Assembly (NCBI RefSeq): GCF_009915765.1
Contig: NZ_JAABLQ010000001.1
Coordinates: forward strand, 1,178,001 to 1,242,000
Direction of reading: 5' to 3'
Source: Pannonibacter sp. XCT-53
Lineage (GTDB): Bacteria; Pseudomonadota; Alphaproteobacteria; Rhizobiales; Stappiaceae
DNA length: 64,000 nucleotides
The stretch's first letter is position 1, and the number at the start of each line of letters is the position of its first letter. Positions 36,475 to 49,233 of the stretch are shown piece after piece. The position numbers and the translations under genes were made by a program. The notes beneath the pieces were generated by a model. That model made no database searches. It was not told where the DNA came from and saw only the letters and a list, made by a program, of their open reading frames with translations.

Positions 36475-38577
36475 ATGAACAAGCCCGCCACGATCACTGC
36501 CTTCTCCGCCTGCCCGCACGACTGTCCCTCGACCTGCGCGCTCGAGGTGGAGGTGACGGCGGAGGGGCGGATCGGCCGCCTGCGCGGGGCGCCGGACAAT
36601 GACTACACGGCCGGCGTCATCTGCGCCAAGGTGGCCCGCTACACCGAGCGGCTCTATCATCCCGACCGGTTGACCCGCCCGCTCCGCCGGGTGGGGGCCA
36701 AGGGCGAGGGGCGGTTCGAGCCGATCTCTTGGGATGCCGCACTGGATCTCATCGCCGAGAAGTTCCTCGACGCCGAGGCCCGCTTCGGCACCGAGACGAT
36801 CTGGCCCTATCACTATGCCGGGACCATGGGGCTGGTGCAGCGCGACGCGATCCACCGGTTCCGCCACGCCAAGGGCACCTCGCGCCAGTTCGACAGCTTC
36901 TGCACCAACATGGCCTGGACCGGCTATGTCGCCGGCACGGGCCGGTTGTCCGGGCCCGATCCGCGGGAGATTGCCCGCGCCGACCAGGTGGTGATCTGGG
37001 GCACCAATGCGGTGGCGACGCAGGTCAACGTGATGACCCACGCGATTGCCGCCCGCAAGCAGCGCGGCGCGCGGATCATCGTCGTCGACGTCTACCGCAC
37101 CGAGACCATGAAACAGGCGGATGTGGGCGTGATCGTCAAGCCGGGCAGCGATGCGGCGCTCGCCTGCGCCATCATGCATGTCCTCTTCCGCGACGATCTC
37201 GCCGACCGGGCCTATCTTGCCCGCTACACCGACTGTCCGGATGCGCTGGAAGCGCATCTGGCGAGCCGCACGCCGGAGTGGGCGGAGGCCATCTGCGGCG
37301 TGCCTGCGGCTGATATCGTCAGCCTCGCCCACATGATAGGCCAGGTGAAGAAGACCTTCTTCCGCCTCGGCTACGGCTTCACCCGCACGCGCAACGGCGC
37401 GGTGTCCATGCATGCGGCCGCCAGCATCGCCGCGGTGACGGGCTGCTGGCAATATGAGGGCGGCGGCGCCTTCCACAACAATGGCGCGATCTACCAGCTC
37501 AACAAGGCGATGGTGGAGGCCCCGGAGCTGAAGACGGCCACACGCCTCCTCGACCAGAGCCTCGTCGGCCGGGTGCTGACCGGCGACCGCACGGCGCTGG
37601 CCGGTGGCCCGCCGGTGACGGCCATGCTGATCCAGAACACCAATCCGGTGTCCGTTGCCCCCGAGCAACGCAAGGTGGTGGAAGGCTTTGCCCGCGAGGA
37701 TCTCTTCACCGTGGTGCATGAGCAGTTCATGACCGATACCGCCCGTCATGCCGACATCGTGCTGCCGGCAACCCAGTTCCTCGAGCATGACGACATCTAC
37801 AAGGGCGGTGGCCACCAGTATCTGATCTTCGGTCCGAAGCTGACCGAGGCACCGGGCGAGGCGCGCGAGAACCTGTTCGTCATCAACGAGCTGGCCCGCC
37901 GGATCGGGGCGAAGGACCATCCCGGGTTCCACATGAGCGCACGCGAGCATGTTGACTGGATGCTGGTCAATTCCGGCTATGGCACGCTCGCCGACCTGGA
38001 GGCCGGGCGCTGGAAGGACATGCAGCCCGGCTTCGAGCAGGCGCATTTCCTGAAAGGCTTCGGCCATGCGGACGGCAAGTTCCATTTCCGCGTCGACTGG
38101 GCCAGGACGCTGGCTCCCAACCGGCCCGAGGACGGCAAGGCGCTCGGACCGGTGGCCACCATGCCGGAGCTGCCCGACTACTGGGATGCGGTCGAGCGGG
38201 CCGATGCCGACCATCCCTTCCGCCTCGTGACGGCACCAGCACGCTCGTTCCTCAACTCGACCTTCTCCGAGACCCCGGGCTCGGTGAAGAAGGAGGGGGG
38301 ACGGCCCGAGGTCTGGCTGACGGCACAGGACGCCGCGAAGGCCGGCGTGGCCGACGGCGACAAGGTGGTGATGGGCAATGGGCGCGGCGAGGTCGTCCTG
38401 CACGCCCGGGTGATCGAGGGGCTGGTGCAGGGGACGGTGATCTCCGAAGGGTTGTGGCCCAACTCCGCCTTCGAGACCGGCTGCGGCATCAACACGCTGA
38501 CCGGCGCCGACCCGGTCGCCCCCTACGGCGGCGCCGCGTTCCACGACACCGCCGTCTGGATCCGCAAGGCGGGGTGA
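36475..38577 (+). CDS. Molybdopterin oxidoreductase family protein, cytoplasmic
   Basis: The 700-residue DMSO-reductase superfamily enzyme binds one [4Fe-4S] cluster: Cys13, Cys17, Cys21 and Cys50 (CPHDCPSTC and VICAK). A Cys in DSFCTNMAWTG is a candidate molybdenum ligand. The C-terminal molydopterin-dinucleotide-binding domain starts near PFRLVTAPARSFLNST. No Tat signal is present, so it should be cytoplasmic. There are no partner electron-transfer subunits beside it, and the substrate is unknown. moaC and moeA, needed for the cofactor, lie about 2 kb downstream on the other strand. Confidence 0.9.
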   Translation: MNKPATITAFSACPHDCPSTCALEVEVTAEGRIGRLRGAPDNDYTAGVICAKVARYTERLYHPDRLTRPLRRVGAKGEGRFEPISWDAALDLIAEKFLDAEARFGTETIWPYHYAGTMGLVQRDAIHRFRHAKGTSRQFDSFCTNMAWTGYVAGTGRLSGPDPREIARADQVVIWGTNAVATQVNVMTHAIAARKQRGARIIVVDVYRTETMKQADVGVIVKPGSDAALACAIMHVLFRDDLADRAYLARYTDCPDALEAHLASRTPEWAEAICGVPAADIVSLAHMIGQVKKTFFRLGYGFTRTRNGAVSMHAAASIAAVTGCWQYEGGGAFHNNGAIYQLNKAMVEAPELKTATRLLDQSLVGRVLTGDRTALAGGPPVTAMLIQNTNPVSVAPEQRKVVEGFAREDLFTVVHEQFMTDTARHADIVLPATQFLEHDDIYKGGGHQYLIFGPKLTEAPGEARENLFVINELARRIGAKDHPGFHMSAREHVDWMLVNSGYGTLADLEAGRWKDMQPGFEQAHFLKGFGHADGKFHFRVDWARTLAPNRPEDGKALGPVATMPELPDYWDAVERADADHPFRLVTAPARSFLNSTFSETPGSVKKEGGRPEVWLTAQDAAKAGVADGDKVVMGNGRGEVVLHARVIEGLVQGTVISEGLWPNSAFETGCGINTLTGADPVAPYGGAAFHDTAVWIRKAG

Positions 38578-38596
38578 GGCCTCGCGGGCCGCGGAA

Positions 38597-38629
38597 CAGG
38601 TCTGGTCTGCCCAGGTCTGATCAGGTCTG
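38597..38629. repeat. Three copies of CAGGTCTG between convergent genes
   Basis: CAGGTCTG occurs at 38597-38604, 38612-38619 and 38622-38629. The last copy contains the stop codon of the glycosyltransferase gene. It lies in the short gap between the oxidoreductase and glycosyltransferase stops. Confidence 0.6.
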
Positions 38630-39481
38630 GAACGCGATGGGGTCGAGGATGATCTCGTCGCGGGCGCGGAAGTAGGGTGGCTGGCGAAGATAGCGCACGT
38701 CGGAGCCGTCGAGGCTGACGTTGCCCTTGCCGTCGAAGTTCGGTCCGTGGATCCGCATCCGGCCGGCGAGGTCCGGATCGTCCTGCAGGCACTGGCGGAG
38801 GACACGGGTGAACATGCCCGGTCCTGTCAGCTGCAGGATCGCGGACTTCGGATTGGCGAAGCGGCGGCCGGCAAATTCCGGCGCGTAGTCGCAGATCGCC
38901 GCGATCATGCGCGCCAGCACGGGATGGCCGGGCGCGAAGCCGAAGCCCCATTGCGCGACATACCGGTCCGGGTGCGGCAGGAGCCTGAGAATGGTCTGGT
39001 CCGGCAGCAGGTGGCATTCGCTGAATTCGTGGGCGAGGAGGGCGGTCGTGTCCGGCGCATGCAGGGCATCAAGCGGCACGGTCACCGCCTTGTTGATGTC
39101 GAAATAGTAGCCGCCCCGCTCGTGCAGCAGGCAATAGCGCAGGATGTCGGCCTGCATCGGACCGAAGCGCGCGCCGCGGTAGACGGCATGGACCGGATGG
39201 TGGCCCCAGACGTCCGCCATGTAGGCATCGCGGGCGGCACGGTCGAGCAGGACGAAGGTCAGCCCCGGATTTTGCCGCCGGAAGGCCTGAAGCGCGGCCA
39301 GATGCCGTCGGCCGAACAGGTTTTCCTCCCAGGTCTGGTAGACGCGGCGCGGGATGGCCGTGTCTTGCGCCGGCGCGGCCTCAGGGGCCGGCACGGGGTC
39401 GGGCAGCGGCCGGAGCGGATAGTCGAGGACAAGGGCGCGGATGTGCCTGGTTCGCTTCAGGATCGACTTCTTGAGACGCAT
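38621..39481 (-). CDS. Family GT32-like glycosyltransferase
   Basis: From ATG 39481 the protein is 286 residues. It has the GT32 N-terminal pattern IPRRVYQTWEENLFG, FVLLDRAARDAYM, and the catalytic-region motif ADILRYCLLHERGGYYFDIN with the GG-x-Y-x-D metal-binding signature. GT32 members transfer mannose or similar sugars to glycolipids or capsular material; the target here is unknown. The frame continues upstream to 39826, but that stretch is Arg/Pro-rich and does not look coding. The basic N-terminus may bind membrane. Confidence 0.82.
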   Translation of the reverse strand: MRLKKSILKRTRHIRALVLDYPLRPLPDPVPAPEAAPAQDTAIPRRVYQTWEENLFGRRHLAALQAFRRQNPGLTFVLLDRAARDAYMADVWGHHPVHAVYRGARFGPMQADILRYCLLHERGGYYFDINKAVTVPLDALHAPDTTALLAHEFSECHLLPDQTILRLLPHPDRYVAQWGFGFAPGHPVLARMIAAICDYAPEFAGRRFANPKSAILQLTGPGMFTRVLRQCLQDDPDLAGRMRIHGPNFDGKGNVSLDGSDVRYLRQPPYFRARDEIILDPIAFQT

Positions 39482-40009
39482 GGACAAAAAGGTCGTGACA
39501 AAAAAGGGTCGAGTGGTCCGCTGCCGGCGCGCGGGCGGGTGTTTGCCGTCTGTCCGCAACGGATCCGCCCTGGGGGCACCGCAGCGTGCGCCCGACAGGC
39601 CTCCCGCCGGACAGGTCGGGATAGTGTGCGTGCTTAGGATGACGGTTTGGCGTCCGTAAAGCCGGCGCGACCGAATTTCTGCAACCGCGCGGCAGGGGAC
39701 GGCAATCGCCTGTGGATTTGCCCATGCAGTCTCCCGCTTGCACCCGGTTCGCCCGCCAGTCCGCCTTTCGAGACCTTGTTCGGGCCGACCTGAAATGAGG
39801 GGGGCGCGCAAAGACCAGCGGCCCACGTCTGGACCGGGAGCCTCAAGGACGGTTACGCCTCACGTGCCCGGCACGGCGCGCTGAACCACGGCACAGGACG
39901 GGCGCTGCTCCGCAACCAGTCTTTCCCTGAAGGCTGGCCACGCGAAGCCGGGAGCAACTGGAGGCCGGGAGCCTCCCAGAGCCCTCAAACAGCACGGAGA
40001 AATATCTGT

Positions 40010-40043
40010 TCATTGCAAATGATGCAAAAATCATCTGCAATGA
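40010..40043. repeat. AT-rich inverted repeat
   Basis: Arms TCATTGCAAATGAT (40010-40023) and ATCATCTGCAATGA (40030-40043) pair with one wobble around the loop GCAAAA, then AAAAAATT follows. The 50 bases from 40011 are only 28 percent GC by count, against a GC-rich surrounding. It could be an operator or part of an inserted element. Confidence 0.7.
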
Positions 40044-40226
40044 AAAAATTATGTTGGAAATGAAATGGTGCTCTTCTCTTGCGTCTGGCATCTGGCATCT
40101 TCCGCATGCCGTCTGTCCCCCGGTGGCCCGGGTGCACGGGACGCCTGAGGCGCAAGGGGACAGGGCGGTCCGGCTGCCCCTCCATCGGGGCAGGGCAGCC
40201 TGATCTCGGGGCCCTTGCTGGTAGTT

Positions 40227-40282
40227 CCTGTCTGGAAGCCCCCATCTGGACGCCCCCGTCTGGATGGTCTTGTCTGGATGAT
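40227..40282. repeat. Four tandem copies of a 14-bp repeat
   Basis: Units start at 40227, 40241, 40255 and 40269 and share the pattern CYYRTCTGGANGNY. The core TCTGGA is unchanged in all four. Confidence 0.8.
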
Positions 40283-40442
40283 CCTGACGGGCTGGCCCCG
40301 TCGTGTTGGCCTCTTCTGGCTGGCCTTTTCTGGCAGCCGCTGTGCGTAGGCCTCGATCCGTTGGTTTCGCTCTGGCTCCCGCAGTCCGGCTCCAGCTTTT
40401 TTGTCCCCCGGGGTCGGGGAGCCACGGTGAGGCCATGGCAGT

Positions 40443-40469
40443 CAGGCTGCCAGGCTGCCAGGCTGCCAG
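40443..40469. repeat. Three tandem copies of CAGGCTGC
   Basis: Copies lie at 40443, 40451 and 40459 with a partial fourth (CAG), followed by a run of eight G. It lies about 26 bp from the moeA stop. Confidence 0.85.
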
Positions 40470-40494
40470 AGGGGGGGGATTGCCGGGCGCGGGG

Positions 40495-41697
40495 CTAGAG
40501 CACGAGCACGTCGACGCGGTCGCCGGCGTGTGCCGCCGGGGCATGGGGCTCCCGGATGATCAGGGCGCCGGAGGCGGCCAGAAGCCCGAGCATGGAACTG
40601 TCCTGCCGGTCGAAGGGCGTGACGCTGCGGGTGCCGTCGGGATGGGTGGTGAGACGGGCGCGCAGGTAGTCCTGGCGCTGGTCATTCGCCGGCACGGGCG
40701 CGGTCAGCGTTGCCGTCGTCTGGCCCGTTCCGTCCGGCTGGCCTGTCAGGCGATAGAGCAGCGGGCGCAGGAACAGGAGCGCGCAGACAAGGCTCGACAC
40801 CGGGTTGCCCGGCAGGCCGAGCACCTTGGTGCGGCCGAGGTGACCGGCCATCAGCGGCTTGCCCGGCCGCATGGCGATCTTCCAGAAGGCCAGCTCCATG
40901 CCCTCGCTGCCCAGCACCGACTGCACCAGATCGTGATCGCCGACGGAGGCGCCGCCGAGCGTCACCAGAACGTCAGCGCCGGCGGCGATGCCCTCGCGGA
41001 CCTTCAGGGCAATTGCGGTCGGGTCATCGGCGGCGATGCCGAGGTCGAGCGGGCTGCCGCCGCAATCCTCCACCAGAGCGGCGACGCCGCAGTGGTTGGA
41101 GGCGATGATCTGGTCCGGGCCGGGCGTCTGCCCGGGCGGAACCAGCTCGTCCCCCGTGGCGATGATCGCCACCAGCGGCTTGCGCCAGACGGGCAGTGCG
41201 GCATGGTTCATGGCGGCGGCCAGCGCCAGCGCCTTGAAGTCGAGCCGGGTTCCGGCCCGCAGCAGCACGTCGCCTTGCGAGAAGTCGAGACCGGCCGGGC
41301 GCACGAACTGGCCGGCACGCACCGGCTCCAGAACCGTGAGGCTCGCCTCGCTGCGGCTGGCGTTTTCCTGGATCAGGATGCTGTCGGCGCCAGCGGGAAC
41401 GGGAGCGCCGGTGAAGATCCGCACCGCGTCACCCGGCCCCACCGTGCCGGTGAAGCCGTGGCCGGCCGGGGCTTCGCCAATGACGGTCAGCCGGGCGCCT
41501 GCGGCGGCCGCATCGGCGGCGCGCAGGGCATAGCCGTCCATGGCGGAGGCCGGGAAGGGGGGCTGGGTGCGCCGCGCCGCCAGATCGGCCGCCAGCACCC
41601 GGCCGTTGGCCGCAGCAACCGGCACGGATTCCACGCCGAGTGGCACGACGCCGGACAGGAGTTTGGCGCGGGCGTCCTCAACCGGCATCAGGCTCAT
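40495..41697 (-). CDS. moeA: Molybdopterin molybdenumtransferase MoeA
   Basis: MoeA inserts molybdate into adenylylated molybdopterin. The 400-residue protein has the MoeA N-terminal domain (FPASAMDGYALRAAD), the MPT-binding MoCF domain (DVLVTLGGASVGDHDLV) and LPGNPVSSLVCALLFLRP. The last domain ends in VDVLVL. It is the last gene of the ppiD-trpD-trpC-moaC-moeA run, 45 nt after moaC. Confidence 0.95.
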   Translation of the reverse strand: MSLMPVEDARAKLLSGVVPLGVESVPVAAANGRVLAADLAARRTQPPFPASAMDGYALRAADAAAAGARLTVIGEAPAGHGFTGTVGPGDAVRIFTGAPVPAGADSILIQENASRSEASLTVLEPVRAGQFVRPAGLDFSQGDVLLRAGTRLDFKALALAAAMNHAALPVWRKPLVAIIATGDELVPPGQTPGPDQIIASNHCGVAALVEDCGGSPLDLGIAADDPTAIALKVREGIAAGADVLVTLGGASVGDHDLVQSVLGSEGMELAFWKIAMRPGKPLMAGHLGRTKVLGLPGNPVSSLVCALLFLRPLLYRLTGQPDGTGQTTATLTAPVPANDQRQDYLRARLTTHPDGTRSVTPFDRQDSSMLGLLAASGALIIREPHAPAAHAGDRVDVLVL

Positions 41698-41742
41698 GGC
41701 GTCAGGTCCTCGCGAGGGGTGGATGCCCTGTGCAGGGGCAGG

Positions 41743-42237
41743 TCAGGTCTCGTCGGCGCGCCAGTCGCCGGAGCGGCCGCCGCTCTTTTCCAGGAGCTTG
41801 ATGTTGCCGATGACCATGCCGCGATCGACGGCCTTGGCCATGTCGTAGATCGTCAGGCAGGCGACCGAACAGGCGGTGAGGGCTTCCATCTCGACGCCGG
41901 TCTGGCCGGTCACGCGCACGCTGGCCGTGACAACGAGGCCGGGCAGGGAGGGATCCGGCTCGATGTCGACGGCAACCTTGGTGATCAGCAGCGGATGGCA
42001 GAGCGGGATCAGCTCATGCGTGCGCTTGGCGGCCATGATGCCGGCAAGCCGCGCCGTGCCGATGACATCGCCCTTCTTGGCGTTGCCGTCGAGGATGAGC
42101 TGCAGGGTTTCCGGCGCCATGCGGATCTCGCCCTGCACCCGGGCCTCGCGCCGGGTCACGGCCTTGTCGGCCACATCCACCATGTTGGCGGTGCCGGCCG
42201 CGTCGAGATGGGTCAGGTGATCCTGGTCGCCGGCCAT
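41743..42237 (-). CDS. moaC: Cyclic pyranopterin monophosphate synthase MoaC
   Basis: MoaC completes the first step of molybdenum cofactor synthesis. The 164-residue protein has [19 protein letters not shown] at the start, then [23 protein letters not shown], and ends with [20 protein letters not shown] and the Lys-rich GGRSG segment. It begins 3 nt after the trpC stop. Confidence 0.96.
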   Translation of the reverse strand: MAGDQDHLTHLDAAGTANMVDVADKAVTRREARVQGEIRMAPETLQLILDGNAKKGDVIGTARLAGIMAAKRTHELIPLCHPLLITKVAVDIEPDPSLPGLVVTASVRVTGQTGVEMEALTACSVACLTIYDMAKAVDRGMVIGNIKLLEKSGGRSGDWRADET

Positions 42238-42240
42238 GGG

Positions 42241-43047
42241 TCAGGCCGCTTCCGGGCTGCGGGCCAGCAGCGTGCGGGTGGCGCCTGCCACGTCCTCCTG
42301 CCGCATCAGGCTTTCGCCGATGAGGAAGGTGGAAATGCGCGCCGCCTGCATGCGGGCCAGATCCGCCGGGGTGAACAGACCCGATTCGCCGACGATGATC
42401 CGGTCGTCCGGGATCATCGGCGCCAGGCGTTCGCTTGTCTCCAGCGACACCTCGAAGGTCTTCAGGTTGCGGTTGTTGATGCCCATCAGCGGCGAGGCAA
42501 GCTTCAGCGCCCGCTCCAGCTCCGCCTCGTCGTGGACCTCAAGCAGGACGTCCATGCCGAGGTCGAAGGCGGCGTCCTCGAGATCCTTCGCCAGCGCGTC
42601 ATCGACGGCGGCGAGGATGATCAGGATGCAGTCGGCACCCCAGGCGCGGGCCTCCGCCACCTGGTAGGTGTCGTAGAGAAAGTCCTTGCGCAGCGCCGGC
42701 AGCGCGACGGCATCCCGCGCCGCGGTGAGAAAGTCCGGGTGGCCCTGGAAGGAGGGCGTGTCGGTGAGCACCGACAGGCAGGCCGCGCCGCCGGCCTCAT
42801 AGGCGCGGGCCAGCGCCGGAGGATCGAAGTCGGCACGGATCAGGCCCTTCGACGGGCTTGCCTTCTTGATCTCGGCAATGAGGGCATAGTCGCCGGCATC
42901 GAGCTTGGCCCGGATCGCCCGGGCAAAGCCGCGGGGGGCCTCGACGGTGCTCGCGGCATCCAGCAGGCTGGCGAGCGGGCGCCGAGCCTTGGCGGCGGCG
43001 ATTTCCTCGCGCTTGTAGGCCTCGATGCGGGTGAGAATGTCAGCCAT
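42241..43047 (-). CDS. trpC: Indole-3-glycerol phosphate synthase
   Basis: TrpC closes the indole ring in tryptophan synthesis. From ATG 43047 the protein is 268 residues, a (beta/alpha)8 barrel with the substrate-binding [17 protein letters not shown] and [12 protein letters not shown]. The upstream extension of the frame overlaps trpD and is not coding. It follows trpD by 4 nt. Confidence 0.96.
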   Translation of the reverse strand: MADILTRIEAYKREEIAAAKARRPLASLLDAASTVEAPRGFARAIRAKLDAGDYALIAEIKKASPSKGLIRADFDPPALARAYEAGGAACLSVLTDTPSFQGHPDFLTAARDAVALPALRKDFLYDTYQVAEARAWGADCILIILAAVDDALAKDLEDAAFDLGMDVLLEVHDEAELERALKLASPLMGINNRNLKTFEVSLETSERLAPMIPDDRIIVGESGLFTPADLARMQAARISTFLIGESLMRQEDVAGATRTLLARSPEAA

Positions 43048-43051
43048 GGTC

Positions 43052-44065
<1,014 letters not shown>

Positions 44066-44095
44066 GGGAACACGCTCCGCGCGACGTCGATCCGG

Positions 44096-45985
44096 TCAGT
44101 TCTGGGTGTTGGTGCCGATGATCTGGGCGATGCCCGCCTGGTTGATCTCGACGCCCTTCTGCGCTTCCACCTCGTTGATGAGCTGGGACAGCAGCGAGCT
44201 CTGGAGCTGGCGGGTGATCATCTCGTCGATCGGCTTGATTTCCTCGGCCTCGACGAAGAAGGCCGGGGTGGCGATGCTGTCGACCACGAGCACGGCACGC
44301 GTGCCGCCAGCCCCTGCGGCCTCGATCACGGTCCCGACCGGGCCGGCGAAGGCCTGGCTCGAGGTTTCCGCCGGCAGGTCCTCGGTGGCAAGGTTGCGCT
44401 TGAGGGCCGGCGCCTGCCGGACCTCAAGTCCCTTCTCGGCGGCAACCGCCTCGAGGGTCTCGCCCTTGCGCAGCCGCTCGGCCGTGGCCAGCGCCAGTTC
44501 GCCGAGCTTGCGGGTGCGTTCGGCCTGAAGCCAGGCCTCGACCACGGCCGGACGGACCTCGGACAGGTCGCGGTCGCGCGCCGGCGTCACGGCGGTCACG
44601 TCGAACCACAGGAAGCCCCGGGTGCCGAGCGCGAGGGCGTCGTTTTCCACGCCGACGTCGCTCTCGAAGGCCTTGGCGAGCAGGTCGCGGGCCGGCGGCA
44701 GGGTGACCGGAGCACCGGCGGCATCGCGGCCGGCGGCATCCACGGCGGGGATGGTGACCGGCTGCAGGCCGAAGCGGCTCGCCACTTCGCCGAGCAGGGC
44801 GCCGCTGGCGCGCGCGTCCTCGATCTCGTCATGCAGGTCGGAGACCTCCTGCTCGGCGCGACGGGTCGCAAGGTCGGCCTTGATCTCGTCACGCACGGCC
44901 TCGAAGGGCTGCGTGGAGGCCGGCTGGATCTCGGCCACCTCGAGGATCAGGGTGCTGAACCGGCCCTTCACGGGCTGGCTGGTTGCGCCCTGGGGCAGGG
45001 CGAAGGCGGCTTCGGCGACTGCCGGATCCAGGAACTTGTCGCGGGTCAGCAGGCCGAGATCGACGTCGCTGTCCTTGAGGTTGCGCGCCGCCATCAGCTC
45101 CGCGAAGGTCTTGCCGGCGGCAAGCTCCGCCGCAGCCGCTTCCGCCTCGGCCGAATCGGTGAAGGGGATCTGGCGGACGCGGCGACGCTCGTCGTTGCGG
45201 TAGCGGTCGATGGTCCGGTCATACTCCGCCCGGGCTTCCTCGTCGGACACTTCGCCGGCGTTCGCCAGGCGCTCGGGGGACAGCTCCAGAAGCGTCAGCG
45301 CACGGGTTTCGGGCGCGCGGAACTCGGCCTTGCGCTCCTCGTAGAATGTCGTCAGGGCCGCCTCGTCCGGCGCGGCGATCTCGCCGACGGCCGTCGGGGC
45401 GATGAGGATGTAGCGGGCCGCACGGGTCTCGTTCTCGTAGGCGTTGATGGCCTCGAGCATGGTCCGCGGGGCGGCCATGGCCCCGGTCGCGCCCTCGGCG
45501 ATCTGCATGCGGCGGGCGACCGCGCGCTGGTCCTCGACGAACTGCTCCTCGCGGATGCCGTTCTGGCGCAGGGTTTCAAGCAGGCGGTTGCGGTCATAGG
45601 TGCCGCCGCGCTGGAACTGGGGCGTCGACTGGATCATGCGCGCCAGTTCCGTGTCGGACAGGCCGATGTTGAGGCGGTTGGCCTCGTCATTCATCGCCGC
45701 GTCGGCGATCAGGCGCGACAGGACCTGCTGCGGGATGCCGAACTGGGCGCCCTCGGTGGTCGACAGCGGCCGGCCGATCTGGCGGCCGATCTGGTCGAGC
45801 TCCAGACGATAGGCGCGATCAAAGTCGGTCAGGGACACTTCCGCATTGCCGACTTTCGCGGCCGTGCTGCTGGAAAAGCCACGGAAAACGTCCGCGATGC
45901 CCCAGATTGCAAAGCTGAAGACGAGGAGGACGAGGAAAATCTTGGCAACCCAGGTGCCGGCGCCCTTGCGCAGCGCGTCGAGCAT
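44096..45985 (-). CDS. ppiD: Membrane-anchored SurA-like / PpiD peptidyl-prolyl isomerase
   Basis: The 629-residue protein has a short cytoplasmic N-terminus, one transmembrane helix ([19 protein letters not shown], about residues 17-35) and a SurA-like N-terminal chaperone region with [18 protein letters not shown] central parvulin-like domain ([15 protein letters not shown] onward, with [14 protein letters not shown]) is followed by a C-terminal helical region. PpiD works near the Sec translocon on newly exported proteins. It is divergent from tpiA. Confidence 0.9.
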   Translation of the reverse strand: MLDALRKGAGTWVAKIFLVLLVFSFAIWGIADVFRGFSSSTAAKVGNAEVSLTDFDRAYRLELDQIGRQIGRPLSTTEGAQFGIPQQVLSRLIADAAMNDEANRLNIGLSDTELARMIQSTPQFQRGGTYDRNRLLETLRQNGIREEQFVEDQRAVARRMQIAEGATGAMAAPRTMLEAINAYENETRAARYILIAPTAVGEIAAPDEAALTTFYEERKAEFRAPETRALTLLELSPERLANAGEVSDEEARAEYDRTIDRYRNDERRRVRQIPFTDSAEAEAAAAELAAGKTFAELMAARNLKDSDVDLGLLTRDKFLDPAVAEAAFALPQGATSQPVKGRFSTLILEVAEIQPASTQPFEAVRDEIKADLATRRAEQEVSDLHDEIEDARASGALLGEVASRFGLQPVTIPAVDAAGRDAAGAPVTLPPARDLLAKAFESDVGVENDALALGTRGFLWFDVTAVTPARDRDLSEVRPAVVEAWLQAERTRKLGELALATAERLRKGETLEAVAAEKGLEVRQAPALKRNLATEDLPAETSSQAFAGPVGTVIEAAGAGGTRAVLVVDSIATPAFFVEAEEIKPIDEMITRQLQSSLLSQLINEVEAQKGVEINQAGIAQIIGTNTQN

Positions 45986-46173
45986 GTTGTCTCCTGATGG
46001 TCATGATGCATGCGGCCAGGCTTGTCCGGCCGGGCAGTTGCCCTGCATATCCCGTTGCACGGCGGCGGACAATAGGGCGAGCGCTGCAGATGGCGATGCG
46101 GCGCACTTGCACTTTCCCGCGCCTGCCGCTAGCCAAGTCGGCGAAGCTTGCATCACTGCTGGAGGAGCGCAGA

Positions 46174-46944
46174 ATGACCGCCGCAACCGCCCATCCGATC
46201 CGTCCGCTCGTCGCCGGGAACTGGAAGATGAACGGACTGGAGGCCAGCCGGGCCGAGTTCAAGGCTCTTGCGGCAGCGCTCTATCCGCAGCTGGCCCAGA
46301 AGGTCGACGTCATGATCTGTCCGCCGGCCACGCTCCTGTCCCGCCTGGCGGGGGATGCGGCGGGCACGCGCATCGCGCTCGGCGGCCAGGATTGCCATGC
46401 GGCCGTCTCCGGCGCCCACACGGGCGACGTCTCGGCCGAGATGCTGAAGGACGCCGGCGCCACGGCCGTCATCGTGGGGCATTCGGAGCGGCGCGCCGAT
46501 CACGGCGAGAGCGACGCGGTGGTGCGGGCCAAGGCACAGGCGGCCTGGCGCGCGGGCCTGGTCGCGATCATCTGCATCGGCGAGACCGAGGCCGAGCGCA
46601 AGGCCGGCAAGACGCTGGCCGTCGTGGCGGGCCAGCTGGACGGCTCTGTCCCCGACGGGGCCACGGCTGCCAACACGGTGATTGCCTATGAGCCGGTCTG
46701 GGCCATCGGCACCGGCCTGACGCCGACAGCCGCGGACGTGGCCGAGGTGCATGCGGCCCTGAGGGCGCGGCTGGCGGCGCGGCTCGGCGGCGAGGGCGCG
46801 GCGATGCGGTTGCTCTATGGCGGGTCGGTGAAGCCGGCCAACGCGGCCGAGCTGATGGCGGTGCCCCATGTCGATGGCGCGCTTGTCGGCGGTGCCAGCC
46901 TCAAGGCGGCGGATTTCCTCGGGATCATCGCGGCCTATCGCTGA
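46174..46944 (+). CDS. tpiA: Triose-phosphate isomerase
   Basis: TpiA interconverts dihydroxyacetone phosphate and glyceraldehyde 3-phosphate. The 256-residue barrel has Lys in AGNWKMNG, the catalytic His in VGHSERR, and the catalytic Glu in [18 protein letters not shown] Shine-Dalgarno precedes ATG 46174. It is followed by secG and pyrG, the usual order. Confidence 0.96.
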   Translation: MTAATAHPIRPLVAGNWKMNGLEASRAEFKALAAALYPQLAQKVDVMICPPATLLSRLAGDAAGTRIALGGQDCHAAVSGAHTGDVSAEMLKDAGATAVIVGHSERRADHGESDAVVRAKAQAAWRAGLVAIICIGETEAERKAGKTLAVVAGQLDGSVPDGATAANTVIAYEPVWAIGTGLTPTAADVAEVHAALRARLAARLGGEGAAMRLLYGGSVKPANAAELMAVPHVDGALVGGASLKAADFLGIIAAYR

Positions 46945-49209
<2,265 letters not shown>

Positions 49210-49233
49210 CCGGTGCGCGAGGGAGGGCCGGTG

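Larger units (their letters stand above)
39482..40494. other. About 1 kb without a credible gene; repeats and an AT-rich hairpin
   Basis: The region lies between the glycosyltransferase and moeA. A 233-codon minus-strand frame (39843-40544) runs into moeA, has skewed composition, no Shine-Dalgarno and no family pattern, so I reject it as a gene. The region contains an AT-rich inverted repeat (40010-40043), a 14-bp tandem array (40227-40282) and an 8-bp array (40443-40469). Confidence 0.65.

Noticed and set aside
39843-40544. A 233-codon minus-strand frame between moeA and the glycosyltransferase
   Set aside because: It has no Shine-Dalgarno, runs into moeA, changes composition abruptly and shows no protein family pattern. 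The tandem arrays lie inside it in a non-codon period (14 and 8 bp).
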